Shown in pieces: positions 47,631 to 56,517 of a stretch of DNA of 64,000 nucleotides. Location: assembly GCF_011764445.1 (NCBI RefSeq), contig NZ_BLPG01000001.1:3968001-4032000 (forward strand), given 5' to 3'. The notes below the pieces were generated by a model. That model was not told the DNA's origin. It did no database searches and saw only the letters and a program-made list of their open reading frames with translations. Within the stretch, counting starts at the first letter, position 1, and each line of letters opens with the position of its first letter. Source of the DNA: Phytohabitans rumicis. GTDB lineage: Bacteria; Actinomycetota; Actinomycetes; Mycobacteriales; Micromonosporaceae. The translations under genes and the position numbers were made by a program.

Positions 47631-47715
47631 CCGTCGATCAAGGGCAAACGGCCGTGCTTTGATCTCTAAACCACGGCCGTTTGCCCTTGATCGAGACGAA
47701 AGTCCTTGATCGACG
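47631..47715. repeat. palindromic repeat family PR1, copy C
   Basis: The left arm (47631-47656) and right arm (47672-47698) contain GATCAAGGGCAAACGGCCGTG and its complement, with a loop CTTTGATCTCTAAAC that is the reverse complement of the loop of copy A, so the element is inverted relative to copy A. A half-copy AAGTCCTTGATCGACG follows at 47700-47715. It lies between the 5' end of the MenJ-like gene and the 3' end of the small 57-residue gene. Confidence 0.9.
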
Positions 47716-47722
47716 GGTCCGG

Positions 47723-47896
47723 CTAGCCGCACTCGACCTCGGGCTCGGACAGGTACGTGCTGTCGATACGCACCCCGGCTCGATCAAGCGTCGCCGTCAG
47801 GTCCGCGACGAGCTTCTGCGCCGCCTCCGGATCCTCCGCGGCGAGCCGCTGAATCTGCGCGATCATGCTTGAGATCTCTTCGGTCTCAACCAACAT
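47723..47896 (-). CDS. small acidic protein of 57 residues, function unknown
   Basis: ATG at 47896, TAG at 47723. The product begins MLVETEEISSMIAQIQRLAAE and ends YLSEPEVECG; it is helical, acidic, with one Cys next to the C-terminus. Codon third positions are G/C-rich, as in the neighbours, and the reading frame is clean. No clear Shine-Dalgarno sequence is visible. No family recognised. It lies 8 bp from repeat PR1 copy C and 115 bp from menG. Confidence 0.6.
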   Translation of the reverse strand: MLVETEEISSMIAQIQRLAAEDPEAAQKLVADLTATLDRAGVRIDSTYLSEPEVECG

Positions 47897-47953
47897 GTGG
47901 CGCAGCTTACACCCGTTATGCCCGAATTGTCGGCACCCTCGCCGGACCGTCCC

Positions 47954-48014
47954 CGTTGATCATGAAGTTGTCCGCAGCAGGGAGCGCTCTCCGCGCCGCT
48001 AGCTTCATGATCAC
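47954..48014. repeat. palindromic repeat family PR2, copy 2
   Basis: GATCATGAAG at 47958-47967 pairs with CTTCATGATC at 48003-48012; the centre GGAGCGCTCT matches the centre of copy 1 at 29557-29619, and the flanking TTGTCC/GCTAGC parts have diverged. The menG stop codon (48011-48013) lies inside the right arm. Confidence 0.85.
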
Positions 48015-48702
48015 CGGCGGGTGGCGCGGTGGAGGGCGACGATGCCGCCGGTCAGGTTGCGCCAACCCACAGCCGTCCAGCCCGTCGCGGCGATGCGGGT
48101 GGCCAGGTCGGGTTGGTTGGGCCAGGCGCGGATGGACTCGGCCAGGTAGACGTACGCGTCCGGGTTGCTCGACACCCGCCGGGCCACCGCCGGCAGCGAG
48201 CGCATCAGGTACGACAGGTACGCGCCCCGGAAGGCCGCGTTCGTCGGGTGGCTGAACTCACACACCACCAGGCGCCCGCCCGGCCGGGTCACCCGGGCCA
48301 GTTCGCGCAGCGCGGCATCGAGGTCGACCACGTTGCGCAGCGCGAACGAGATCGTCACCGCGTCGAACGTCTCGTCGGCGAACGGCAGCCGCAGCGCGTC
48401 GCCGGCCAGCAGCGGCACGAACGGCCGTACCCGGCGCCCGGCCTGCAGCATGCCGATCGAGATGTCCAGCCCGACGGCGTACGCCCCGGAGGCGGCCAGC
48501 TCCTGCGTTGAGACGCCGGTGCCGGCCCCACGTCCAGCACCCGCTGCCCCGGCGCGAGCGCCAGCGCCTCCCGCGTCGCCCGCCGCCAGCCACGGTCCCG
48601 GCCGAAGGAGAGGACCGTGTTGGTGAGGTCGTACCGCTGGGCCACGCCGTCGAACATGGCGGCGATCTCGTGCGGCTGCTTGTCCAGGTCTGCGCGGGTC
48701 AC
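48011..48702 (-). CDS. menG: demethylmenaquinone methyltransferase MenG/UbiE (frame broken once)
   Basis: A class I SAM methyltransferase that makes menaquinone from demethylmenaquinone. The N-terminus has [32 protein letters not shown] and motif I RVLDVG; the frame then breaks in the run at 48526-48529. The rest, from [30 protein letters not shown] to EFSHPTN and [20 protein letters not shown], is in another frame. One restored G gives 230 residues, the usual size. The stop codon lies in repeat PR2. It fits the futalosine genes mqnA and mqnC elsewhere in the window. Confidence 0.88.
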
Positions 48703-48728
48703 CGCCCCATCATCGGGTACCCGGATAT

Positions 48729-48764
48729 GCCGCGGGCGGGGTGGTAGTCCACCCCGCCCGCGGC
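48729..48764 (-). terminator. perfect 16-bp hairpin after the LPLTG protein gene
   Basis: GCCGCGGGCGGGGTGG (48729-48744) pairs perfectly with CCACCCCGCCCGCGGC (48749-48764) around TAGT. It lies 24 bp after the stop of the surface protein gene and 26 bp before the menG start. Confidence 0.85.
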
Positions 48765-48788
48765 GGTCTTGCTCTATATAGACGACCG

Positions 48789-49952
48789 TCAGGCGGTCGG
48801 AACTTCGTCGTCGCCCGCTACCAGGACGACCTTGCGCCGGCGCGCCATCAGGAACAGCACGCCGCCACCGGCCAGCGCGGCCAGGCCGACGCCACCGATG
48901 AGGCCGGCCTGCACGCCGGTCAGGGGCAGCTCGCCGTCGCCACCACCGCCGCCACCGTCGGCAGCGCCGACGAAGACCGCGAACTCGGCGTCGTTGTCAC
49001 CCGGGTCGACGTCGGCCGGGGGCTCCTCGTCGACCGGAGCGATCTCGAAGCTGCCGAACGACTGCGACGCCTTCGCGTCGAGCGCGGCGACCTCGGGCGG
49101 GGTGACGGCGCTGCCGCCGGTGACCTTGAGCAGGCCGCCGGTGAGCGTCACCGGGCCGGACGCGTCCTCGGACACCGTGACCGGGAGGCCGTCGCCGGCG
49201 TCGATCACGTAGCCGGGCTCGAGCACGGACTCGGGGTCCTCGCAGGTGAGGACCCGCCGGTCGGCGCTGGTCACGCACCCGTCGTAGTCCTCGGCGAAGG
49301 TCGCCTTCTCCGGCAGGGTGAGGCTCAGCGTGAGGCCCTTGACCGCCTGGTCGCCCTGGTTCGCGATCTCCCAGTAGAGCGACCCGGTCCCACCCGGCTT
49401 GATCGGGTTGCCGTCCAGGTCACGGACGTCGTACGCGATGCTCGCCAGGTCGAAGCCGCTGTCCACCACCTCGACGGGGATGGTGGCCGAGTTGTTGGTC
49501 TCGTCCGGGTCCGTCGCGGTCGACTTCACCGAGACCTTGAACGACCCGGCGGAGCCCTTGTCCACGCCGTCCTTGAGGATGATCGGGAGGCCGAAGGGAA
49601 GCGTCTCGCCCGACGCGCCGTCGCCGATCTCCAGGACGATCTCGTCCTCCGTGGCCTCGGCCACCTTCACGTTCTCGCCCTCGATGTCCTCCGCGAGGAG
49701 GTCGATCTTGTTGGGGTCCAGCCCGGAGATGTCGAACGTGATGGTGGTGTCCGTCGCCACGCCCGGTCCCGCGTTCTTGATGTCAAAGCGGAAGATCTTG
49801 AGCTCCGCACCCACAGCGATCTTGCTCGACAGCGGCTTGACCAGCACGTCTGCCTCGTCTGCGGCGAGCGCCGGTGCGGCGAACGCGCCAGCGGCGAACA
49901 GGCCCGCGGCACCGGCACCGGCGTAGGCCAGCGCACGGTTACGGAAGTTCAT
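48789..49952 (-). CDS. LPXTG-type cell wall anchored surface protein
   Basis: A 387-residue secreted protein. The signal peptide ([25 protein letters not shown], cleavage near ALAA) is followed by two or three beta-sandwich, DUF11-like repeats ([64 protein letters not shown]). The C-terminal sorting signal is LPLTG, then a hydrophobic helix ([19 protein letters not shown]) and ARRRK, so a sortase should join it to peptidoglycan. The ligand is unknown. A GGGGG ribosome site lies upstream of the ATG at 49952. Confidence 0.85.
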   Translation of the reverse strand: MNFRNRALAYAGAGAAGLFAAGAFAAPALAADEADVLVKPLSSKIAVGAELKIFRFDIKNAGPGVATDTTITFDISGLDPNKIDLLAEDIEGENVKVAEATEDEIVLEIGDGASGETLPFGLPIILKDGVDKGSAGSFKVSVKSTATDPDETNNSATIPVEVVDSGFDLASIAYDVRDLDGNPIKPGGTGSLYWEIANQGDQAVKGLTLSLTLPEKATFAEDYDGCVTSADRRVLTCEDPESVLEPGYVIDAGDGLPVTVSEDASGPVTLTGGLLKVTGGSAVTPPEVAALDAKASQSFGSFEIAPVDEEPPADVDPGDNDAEFAVFVGAADGGGGGGDGELPLTGVQAGLIGGVGLAALAGGGVLFLMARRRKVVLVAGDDEVPTA

Positions 49953-50130
49953 CAAGATGCCCCCGTGAGTGATGGGTTAAGAGAAACCAAAGGTGCGACG
50001 CGGGGACGCTAGCGTTTCGACGTCCCCACGCGCTACCCCACCGGACACGGGGTTGGAAAGATCAGGCTCGCCGTCTGGCAACCGTCGGCCGTTCGGCTGA
50101 CCATTGACGCACGTCAGCGTGCCGGTACGA

Positions 50131-51324
50131 CTACCGACTGTCAACCAGCGGGAGACTGGCGCGGGCACCGCCACCGGGCAGCGCGATCGACGAGAAGTGC
50201 GACACGACGCGGTCGTCGACCGGATCGTCGGCGGGGGTGTGGTGCACCGCCAGGTGCCGGTACAGCGTGTCGCGCTGGGCCGGGATGCGGCCGGCCGACC
50301 GGATCATCCAGATCAGCTCGTGCAGGTTGGACCGGTGCCGGGCGCCGGCCGAGGAGATGACGTTCTCCTCCAGCATGATCGAGCCGAGGTCGTCCACGCC
50401 CATGTGCAGCGAGAGCTGGCCGGCCTCCTTGCCCGTGGTGAGCCAGGACGCCTGTAGGTGCGCCACGTTGTGGAAGAAGAGCCGGGCCACCGCGATCAGC
50501 CGCAGGTACTCCAGCGTGGTGGCCTGCGTACGGCCCTTGAGGTGGTTGTTTTCCGGCTGGTACGTCCACGGGATGAACGCCCGGAACCCGCCGGTGCGGT
50601 CCTGTACGTCGCGGATCATCCGCAGGTGCTCGATGCGCTCGGCGTTGGTCTCGCCGGTGCCCATCATCATCGTCGCGGTCGACTCCACGCCGAGCCGGTG
50701 CGCCTGCTCCATGACCTCCAGCCAGCGGGCGCCGGACTCCTTGAGCGGCGCGATCGCCGTACGCGGGCGGTCCGGCAGCATCTCCGCGCCCGCGCCCGCG
50801 ATGGAGTCCAGTCCGGCGGCCTTGATCCGGACGATCGCCTCCTCGATGGACACCCCGGAGACCTTCGCCATGTGCAGGATCTCGCTCGGGCCGATCGAGT
50901 GGATCGCGAGCTGCGGGTACGCCGCCTTGACCGTGGCGAAGAGCTCCTCGTAGTACTCCACGCCGTACTCGGGATGGTGTCCGCCCTGGAGCATCACCTG
51001 CGTCGCGCCGAGCTCGACCGCCTCGGCGCACCGCCGCAGGATCTCCTCCATGGGGTGCGACCAGCCCTCGGCGTGCTTGGGCGCCCGGTAGAACGCGCAG
51101 AACTTGCAGGCCGTCACGCACACGTTGGTGTAGTTGATGTTGCGGTCGATCAGGTACGTGACGATGCCGTCCGGATAGCGCCGGCGGCGTACCGCGTCGG
51201 CGGCCTCGCCCAACGCGTGGAACGGCGCCTCGGTGTAGAGCAGCAGCGCCTCCTCGGGCGAGATCCGCCCGCCGTCGGCGCCGCGCTGCAGGATGCTGTC
51301 GATCTCCGAGCTGCGTGCGGTCAC
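50131..51324 (-). CDS. mqnC: cyclic dehypoxanthinyl futalosine synthase
   Basis: A 397-residue radical SAM enzyme. NVCVTACKFCAFYR holds the CxxxCxxC cluster (C69, C73, C76). GGHHPEYGVEYYEELFATVK and the segment HSIGPSEILHMAKVSGVSIEE are typical of MqnC, which cyclises dehypoxanthine futalosine in the alternative menaquinone pathway. PDRPRTAIAPLKESGARWLEVMEQAH distinguishes it from MqnE. A single-gene transcript; mqnA is 9 kb away at 59690. Confidence 0.92.
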   Translation of the reverse strand: MTARSSEIDSILQRGADGGRISPEEALLLYTEAPFHALGEAADAVRRRRYPDGIVTYLIDRNINYTNVCVTACKFCAFYRAPKHAEGWSHPMEEILRRCAEAVELGATQVMLQGGHHPEYGVEYYEELFATVKAAYPQLAIHSIGPSEILHMAKVSGVSIEEAIVRIKAAGLDSIAGAGAEMLPDRPRTAIAPLKESGARWLEVMEQAHRLGVESTATMMMGTGETNAERIEHLRMIRDVQDRTGGFRAFIPWTYQPENNHLKGRTQATTLEYLRLIAVARLFFHNVAHLQASWLTTGKEAGQLSLHMGVDDLGSIMLEENVISSAGARHRSNLHELIWMIRSAGRIPAQRDTLYRHLAVHHTPADDPVDDRVVSHFSSIALPGGGARASLPLVDSR

Positions 51325-51512
51325 GAATCCGAGCCTACGCGAGCAGGGCGGACGTAACCCCGCACGGTCATCTTCTGTGAAGGTCGCCGCAACGTGGCCG
51401 CCCTATTGTCCCGGCGGCGGGCACCGCCCGCACGGCCTTGCCTAAATCCACTTAAGTATCGGCAAATGGCTCATAGTCTGACGGCGACCGCCATCGGAAG
51501 CGAGGCGACCTC

Positions 51513-52955
51513 TTGACCGCCACCCTCAGCCCACAGGTGGAGGCACCGTCGAGGCCGGCACGATCCCGTTACCGCGCCGTCGACCTGCTCCGCCGGCACC
51601 GGGCCTTCGCCGTACTTCTCCTGCTCGGCGTCGCTCTCCGCCTGCTCTTCATGATCGCGTACCGGCCGGCCTTCTGGTACAACGGCGACAGCGGCGTGTA
51701 CGTGCAGATGGCCGAGCGCGAACTGGTCCCGAGCCCGCTGCGGGCGCAGGGCTACCCGGTGCTCCTGAAGGTCTTCGCCCCGACCGGAACCTTCACCTCG
51801 GTGGCGCTCTTCCAGCACCTGCTCGGCCTCACGCTCGCCGTGCTCGTGTACGTCTTCCTCCGGCGCCGTCACGTCAAGACCTGGGTGGCGTGCGTCGCCG
51901 TCGTACCGCTGCTCTTCGACTCGCTGGTGCTCACCGTCGAGCACTACCTGCTGCCCGACACCCTCTTCACGTTCCTGCTGGCCGTGAGCGTCCTGCTGGT
52001 GCTCTGGCACCGCAAGCCGGGCTGGCGGGCGACGACCGCATCCGGGCTCCTGCTCGCCGGCGCGTGGTGCACGAAGCCGACCGCGTTCCCGGTGGTCCTG
52101 CTCATCGGCCTGTTCCTGCTGGTACGGCGGGCCGGCTGGCGACCGGTGATCGCCTTCGCGGTGGCGTTCGCGGTGCCGTACCTCGCCGTCATGTCCTGGG
52201 TGGGCGACCGGCAGAGCGTGTACGGCTCGCAGGCCGGCATCGCCCTGTACGGCCGGGCCGCGATGATCGTCGACTGCGACCGCGTCACGCTCACGGCGCA
52301 GGAACGCACGCTGTGCCCCACGCGCCGCTTCGACCGCGCCGACGCGTACTTCTGGACCATGCCGACGAAGCAGCGCTTCCAGGGGTACACGCCGGCGGGC
52401 GAGAAGCTGTTTCGGGACTTCTCCGTCGCGGTGATCCGCCAGCAGCCGCTGGACTACCTCCGTACCGTGGGCAAGGAGTCGGTGGCCCACTTCGTGCCCG
52501 GCTTCCGCCTCGGCCCCAACAACGACTGCCTGCGCCTGCGTTGGGCGCCGCCGGAGCAGTGGCGGGACAGCACGCCGGTGCCGTACCGCTGCCCACCGGC
52601 CCGCGCCCGGGCCGACTTCGCGCCGCCGTCGGCCAGCCTCGTCAACGCGCCGACCGCGACGCCGCTGACCCGCGCGCTGCACGCCTACGGGACGTACGTG
52701 CGGCTGATCCCGATCACGCTGTCCGCCTGCCTGCTGCTCACGCTCGCCGCGCTGGCACTCGTCCGGCGCGGACGCGCCGAACTGCTCCTGCTGCTCCTGT
52801 CCGGCGTGGGCCTGACGATCCTCACCGTCGCCCTGGGCATGTATGAGGCCCGCTACGCCATGCCCGCTCTCCCACTGGCCGCCGCCGGGGCCGCGCTAGC
52901 CTGGCACGGGCTACGGGAGAGGGAGAGCCACCATGGAGCAGCGCCGTCTGGGTAA
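51513..52955 (+). CDS. GT-C type glycosyltransferase (ArnT/PMT-like membrane protein)
   Basis: A 480-residue integral membrane protein with about ten helices. The first helix (31-49) is followed by FWYNGDSGVYVQMA, where the Asp lies in the first outside loop, as in GT-C enzymes that use polyprenyl-linked sugars. Large C-terminal extracellular loops carry several Cys (VDCDRVTL, LCPTRRF, NNDCLRLRW, YRCPPAR) that may pair. The start is a TTG at 51513 with GAGG seven bases upstream. The 3' end overlaps the aldo/keto reductase gene by 23 bp. Sugar and acceptor unknown. Confidence 0.78.
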   Translation: MTATLSPQVEAPSRPARSRYRAVDLLRRHRAFAVLLLLGVALRLLFMIAYRPAFWYNGDSGVYVQMAERELVPSPLRAQGYPVLLKVFAPTGTFTSVALFQHLLGLTLAVLVYVFLRRRHVKTWVACVAVVPLLFDSLVLTVEHYLLPDTLFTFLLAVSVLLVLWHRKPGWRATTASGLLLAGAWCTKPTAFPVVLLIGLFLLVRRAGWRPVIAFAVAFAVPYLAVMSWVGDRQSVYGSQAGIALYGRAAMIVDCDRVTLTAQERTLCPTRRFDRADAYFWTMPTKQRFQGYTPAGEKLFRDFSVAVIRQQPLDYLRTVGKESVAHFVPGFRLGPNNDCLRLRWAPPEQWRDSTPVPYRCPPARARADFAPPSASLVNAPTATPLTRALHAYGTYVRLIPITLSACLLLTLAALALVRRGRAELLLLLLSGVGLTILTVALGMYEARYAMPALPLAAAGAALAWHGLRERESHHGAAPSG

Positions 52956-53874
52956 CTCGGGCCTCGTGGTCTCGGTCGTCGGTCTGGGCTGCAACAACTT
53001 CGGTCGCAAGCTGGACCAGCAGGGCACCACCGCGGTGGTCGAGGCGGCGCTGGACGCGGGCATCACCCTCTTCGACACCGCCGACATCTACGGCACCCCG
53101 CACGGCCTGTCCGAAGAGTTCCTCGGCAAAGCCCTGCGCGGCCGGCGCGACGACGTGATCCTCGCCACCAAGTTCGGCATGGACATGGAGGGCGCCAACG
53201 GGGAGGACTTCGGGGCGCGCGGGGCGCGGCGCTACATCGCCCGCGCGGTCGAGGCGTCGCTGCGCCGGCTGGGCACCGACCACATCGACCTCTACCAGAT
53301 GCACGAGCCCGACCCGGGCACCCCGATCGAGGAGACGCTGGCCGCCCTCGACGACCTCGTGCACGCCGGCAAGGTGCGCTACCTGGGCAACTCCAACTTC
53401 GCCGGGTGGCAGATCGCCGACGCCGACTGGGTGGCGCGCACCCAAGGGCTCACCCGTTTCATCAGCGCGCAGAACCGCTACAGCCTGCTGCACCGGCACG
53501 TGGAGAAGGCGACCGTGCCGGCCTGCGAGCGCTTCGGGCTGGGCCTGCTGCCGTTCTTCCCGCTGGAGAGCGGCCTGCTCACCGGCAAGTACAAGCGCGG
53601 CGAGGCGCCCGCCGCGGGCACCCGGATGTCCCAGGATCGCTACGCGCACTGGATCGCGAACGCGCCGTGGGACGCCATCGAGGCCATCGAGAAGTACGCC
53701 GCCGCGCGCGGCCTCACCCCGCTCGACGTGGCGATCGGCGGGCTCGCCGCGCGGCCGGCCGTCGCCTCGGTGATCGCCGGCGCCACCACGCCCGAGCAGG
53801 TGCGCGCGAACGTCGCCGCCGGCTCCTGGCGTCCGTCCACTGCGGACCTCGCTGAGCTAGGGCCTGTTTTATGA
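52933..53874 (+). CDS. aldo/keto reductase, with a repeat-derived C-terminus
   Basis: A 313-residue TIM-barrel NADPH oxidoreductase. The catalytic tetrad is visible: Asp and Tyr in LFDTADIYG, Lys in LATKFG, His in DLYQMHEPD. The cofactor end is IAGATTPEQVRANVAAGSW. The last four codons (GPVL) and the TGA come from the left arm of the MITE-like element at 53858-53974, so the original C-terminus was cut by a few residues. Substrate unknown. Confidence 0.9.
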   Translation: MEQRRLGNSGLVVSVVGLGCNNFGRKLDQQGTTAVVEAALDAGITLFDTADIYGTPHGLSEEFLGKALRGRRDDVILATKFGMDMEGANGEDFGARGARRYIARAVEASLRRLGTDHIDLYQMHEPDPGTPIEETLAALDDLVHAGKVRYLGNSNFAGWQIADADWVARTQGLTRFISAQNRYSLLHRHVEKATVPACERFGLGLLPFFPLESGLLTGKYKRGEAPAAGTRMSQDRYAHWIANAPWDAIEAIEKYAAARGLTPLDVAIGGLAARPAVASVIAGATTPEQVRANVAAGSWRPSTADLAELGPVL

Positions 53875-53974
53875 GGGTCGGTCGAGCCGAGGCGAGGCCC
53901 AGGCGGCGGTCCGGCGGCACCGGTCGTCGTCTGGGTCCGCCGCAGGCCGGCCAGCCCTCATAAAACAGGCCCTA
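53858..53974. mobile_element. MITE-like element with 20-bp inverted ends
   Basis: TAGGGCCTGTTTTATGAGGG (53858-53877) and its exact reverse complement (53955-53974) bound 117 bp with no coding capacity. A TA dinucleotide is at both outer edges, which would fit a TA target duplication (IS630/mariner type), or may just be part of the palindrome. The interior is GC-rich and partly self-complementary. It sits between two convergent genes and supplies stop codons to both (53872-53874 TGA for the reductase and 53972-53974 for paaE). Confidence 0.75.
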
Positions 53975-55075
53975 AGCGTCGTAATCAACGACTAGGCGGC
54001 CGGTCGTGGGGCTTGACTGGCAGGTCAGTACGTAGCCGGCGGCCACCTCGTCGGGCTCCAGCGCGTAGTTGCGCGCCATCGTCACCGCACCCTCGACGAC
54101 CTTCCCTCGGCAGGTCGAGCAGACGCCGCCCTTGCACGCGTACGGCAGCTCCGACCGCACCTTCAGCGCCGCGTCAAGCACCCGCTCGTCCGCGTCCATC
54201 GTGAAGCTGGACGCCCGCCCGTCCAGCAGGATGGTCACTTCGGTCCCGGCCGCCGCCGGGGTCGGCCGCCGCGGCGGCACCGGCGTCTCCTCCACATGAA
54301 AAAGCTCAGTGTGTACGCCATGGTCCGCCACGCCTCGCGAAGAGAGCACGGCGCGGGCGTCCGTGACCATGCCATACGGTCCACAGAGGAACCACTCGTC
54401 CACGCGATCCGCCGGCACCAGCCGGTCGAGCAGCTCCGCCAGCCGTTCGGCGTCGATCCGGCCGGAGAGCAGCCGGGCCTCCTGCGGCTCGCGGGACAGC
54501 ACGTGGACGATGTGCAGCCGGTCGGCGTACCGGTCCTTCAGGTCGGCCAGTTCCTCGGCGAACATGACGCTGCGGGCGTACCGGTTGCCGTACAGGATCG
54601 TGAATCGGCTGGCCCGCTCGACGGCGAGGCCGGTCGCGACCAGCGAGAGCACCGGGGTTATGCCCGACCCCGCGACCACCGCGCCGTAGTGGCGGACCCG
54701 GTCCGGCGCGAACGCCGTGGTGAAGTGGCCCAGCGGCGGCATCACCTCGATGGTGTCGCCGGGGCGCAGCGAGTGCGCGGCGAAGCCGGAGAACGCGCCG
54801 CCCGGGATCTCCTTGACCCCGACCCGCAGCCGGCCGTGCGCGGCCAGGTCCGCCGGCGTGGAGCAGATCGAGTACGACCGGCGCACGTCACCCTGCTCGT
54901 CCGCGCGGCGCACGGTCAGGTGCTGCCCGGCGTCGAACTCGAACCCCTCCCGCAACTCCGGCGGGACCGCGAACGTGATGGCGACCGAGTCGTCAGTCAG
55001 CCGGTCGACGGCTTCGACGGCGAGCGGGTGGAAGACCGGCCGCCGCCGGACCGGGCGGGTGATGGTGACTGTCAT
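53972..55075 (-). CDS. paaE: phenylacetyl-CoA epoxidase reductase subunit PaaE
   Basis: A 367-residue protein with an N-terminal ferredoxin-NADP reductase-like domain (FAD motif RRSYSICS, NAD part GSGITPVLSL and FLCGPYGMV) and a C-terminal plant-type 2Fe-2S domain (CKGGVCSTCRGKV plus a last Cys in LTCQSS). It passes electrons from NADPH to the PaaAC oxygenase. Last gene of paaABCDE; its ATG overlaps the paaD stop by 4 bp. Its stop codon lies in the right arm of the MITE-like element. Confidence 0.94.
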   Translation of the reverse strand: MTVTITRPVRRRPVFHPLAVEAVDRLTDDSVAITFAVPPELREGFEFDAGQHLTVRRADEQGDVRRSYSICSTPADLAAHGRLRVGVKEIPGGAFSGFAAHSLRPGDTIEVMPPLGHFTTAFAPDRVRHYGAVVAGSGITPVLSLVATGLAVERASRFTILYGNRYARSVMFAEELADLKDRYADRLHIVHVLSREPQEARLLSGRIDAERLAELLDRLVPADRVDEWFLCGPYGMVTDARAVLSSRGVADHGVHTELFHVEETPVPPRRPTPAAAGTEVTILLDGRASSFTMDADERVLDAALKVRSELPYACKGGVCSTCRGKVVEGAVTMARNYALEPDEVAAGYVLTCQSSPTTGRLVVDYDA

Positions 55076-55535
55076 ATGCTCTTCATTCGGTCGAACGGCT
55101 CAGTACAGGCCCGGCATCGCCACAGCGACTTGCACGCCGTGGAGCCGAATCGGCTGAGCTGCTCGGTGTCCGGCGACCCGCACCGGGGGCAGCGCACGGT
55201 CAGCGCCAGCGCGACCGGGCCGCTCGGGTGCGGCGGGGCGATGCCGGCGGCGGCCAGCTTCGCCCGCCCCGACTCGCTGATCCAGTCCGTCGTCCACGGT
55301 GGACCAAAGACGGTGACCACCTCGGCGTCGGGGTGGCCGGCGGCGCCCAGGGCGGCGTGGATGTCTTCCCGGATCACATCCATCGCCGGGCAGCCCGTGT
55401 ACGTCGGCGTGATGGTGACGGTCACGTGGCCCTTGTGGTCCACCTGGACGTCCCGCAGGATGCCCAGCTCCTCGATGGTGACGACCCTGAGCTCCGGATC
55501 CACCACCGAGGCGACTGCCTGGGTCGGGTCACCAT
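55072..55535 (-). CDS. paaD: phenylacetate degradation protein PaaD (frame broken just after the start)
   Basis: A DUF59/MIP18-type iron-sulfur assembly factor for the epoxidase. The core VVDPELRVVTIEELGILRDV, TPTYTGCPAMDVI and the C-terminal zinc-like cysteines (VRCPRCGSPDTEQLSRFG, WRCRACTEPF) are complete. The frame has no start codon of its own near PaaC; the natural ATG at 55533-55535 is out of frame by one base. Adding one C to the run at 55526-55528 gives M-V-T-P-T-Q-A-V and 154 residues. That ATG overlaps the paaC stop, as expected for this operon. Confidence 0.85.
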
Positions 55536-56224
55536 CTCGCCCCCGGGTGCGCCCGGTGCACGACCTGCATCTCGGCCAGCAGATAGGACAGGTGCTCGGT
55601 GTGCACGCCCGTACGCCCACCGGCCGGCGCCCAGCCGTCGGCGGGACGCTCCACTGTGGCCTCGGCCAGCACCGGCTCCACGGTGGCGAGCCAGTCGGCC
55701 CGGCTCACCTCGCCGGCGGTCAGCTCGTGCGTGTACGGCCACAGCTCGTCGACCGCGTCCTGCATGCGCCGGTGCGACTCCTCGGTGCCGTCGCCCAGCC
55801 GGATGGTCCACTGTGCACTGTGGTCGAGGTGGTACGCGGACTCCTTACGCGCCTTGCCGGCGATCGCGGCGAGCCGCTCGTCGGGGTGCCCGACCAGCGC
55901 CGTATACCGGCGCAGCTGGTACGCCGACAGGAAGAGCAGCTTGGCCATCGTGACCGCGAAGTCGCCGTTGGGCAGTTCGACCAGCAGGCAGTTGCGAAAC
56001 TCGCGGTCGTCGCGCAGGTAGGCGAGCGCGTCCTCGTCGCGGCCCAGCCCTTCGACCTCCCCGGCGTACGACAGCAGCAGCCGCGCCGCGCCGAGCTGGT
56101 CGAGCGCGATGTTGGCCAGCGCGACGTCCTCCTCCATCTCGGGGGAGCTGGCATGCCACTCGGCCAGGCGCTGCGCCGCGATCAGCGCGTCGTCGCCGAG
56201 CTGGAGTAGGTAGTCCACGTTCAC
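55529..56224 (-). CDS. paaC: phenylacetyl-CoA epoxidase structural subunit PaaC
   Basis: A 231-residue ferritin-like helical protein that pairs with PaaA but has no diiron site. EEDVALANIALDQLGAARLLLSYAGEVEG and KESAYHLDHSAQWTIRLGDGTEESHRRMQ are typical. The GTG start at 56224 overlaps the paaB stop by 4 bp. Confidence 0.94.
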   Translation of the reverse strand: MNVDYLLQLGDDALIAAQRLAEWHASSPEMEEDVALANIALDQLGAARLLLSYAGEVEGLGRDEDALAYLRDDREFRNCLLVELPNGDFAVTMAKLLFLSAYQLRRYTALVGHPDERLAAIAGKARKESAYHLDHSAQWTIRLGDGTEESHRRMQDAVDELWPYTHELTAGEVSRADWLATVEPVLAEATVERPADGWAPAGGRTGVHTEHLSYLLAEMQVVHRAHPGARW

Positions 56225-56517
56225 AGGTGTTGCACCCCATCGGGCACGTCGTAGAACGTCGGGTGCCGGTAGACCTTGTCGGCGGCCGGGTCGAAGAACG
56301 CGTCCTTCTCGTCCGGGCTGGACGCGGTGATCTCCGCGGCCGGCACCACCCAGATCGACACGCCCTCCTGGCGGCGGGTGTAGAGGTCGCGGGCGTTGCG
56401 CAGCGCCATCGTCGCGTCCGGCGCGTGCAGGCTGCCGACGTGCCCGTGCGAGAGCCCGCGGCGCGGCCGCACGAACACCTCCCACAACGGCCACTCATTA
56501 CTGCTGCTACTGCTCAT
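56221..56517 (-). CDS. paaB: phenylacetyl-CoA epoxidase subunit PaaB
   Basis: A 98-residue protein that bridges PaaAC subcomplexes. [26 protein letters not shown] and [18 protein letters not shown] are the conserved blocks. Overlaps both paaA and paaC by 4 bp. Confidence 0.95.
   Translation of the reverse strand: MSSSSSNEWPLWEVFVRPRRGLSHGHVGSLHAPDATMALRNARDLYTRRQEGVSIWVVPAAEITASSPDEKDAFFDPAADKVYRHPTFYDVPDGVQHL

Noticed and set aside
53858-53974. A full insertion sequence.
   Set aside because: The element is only 117 bp and has no transposase frame. MITE-like is the most that can be said.
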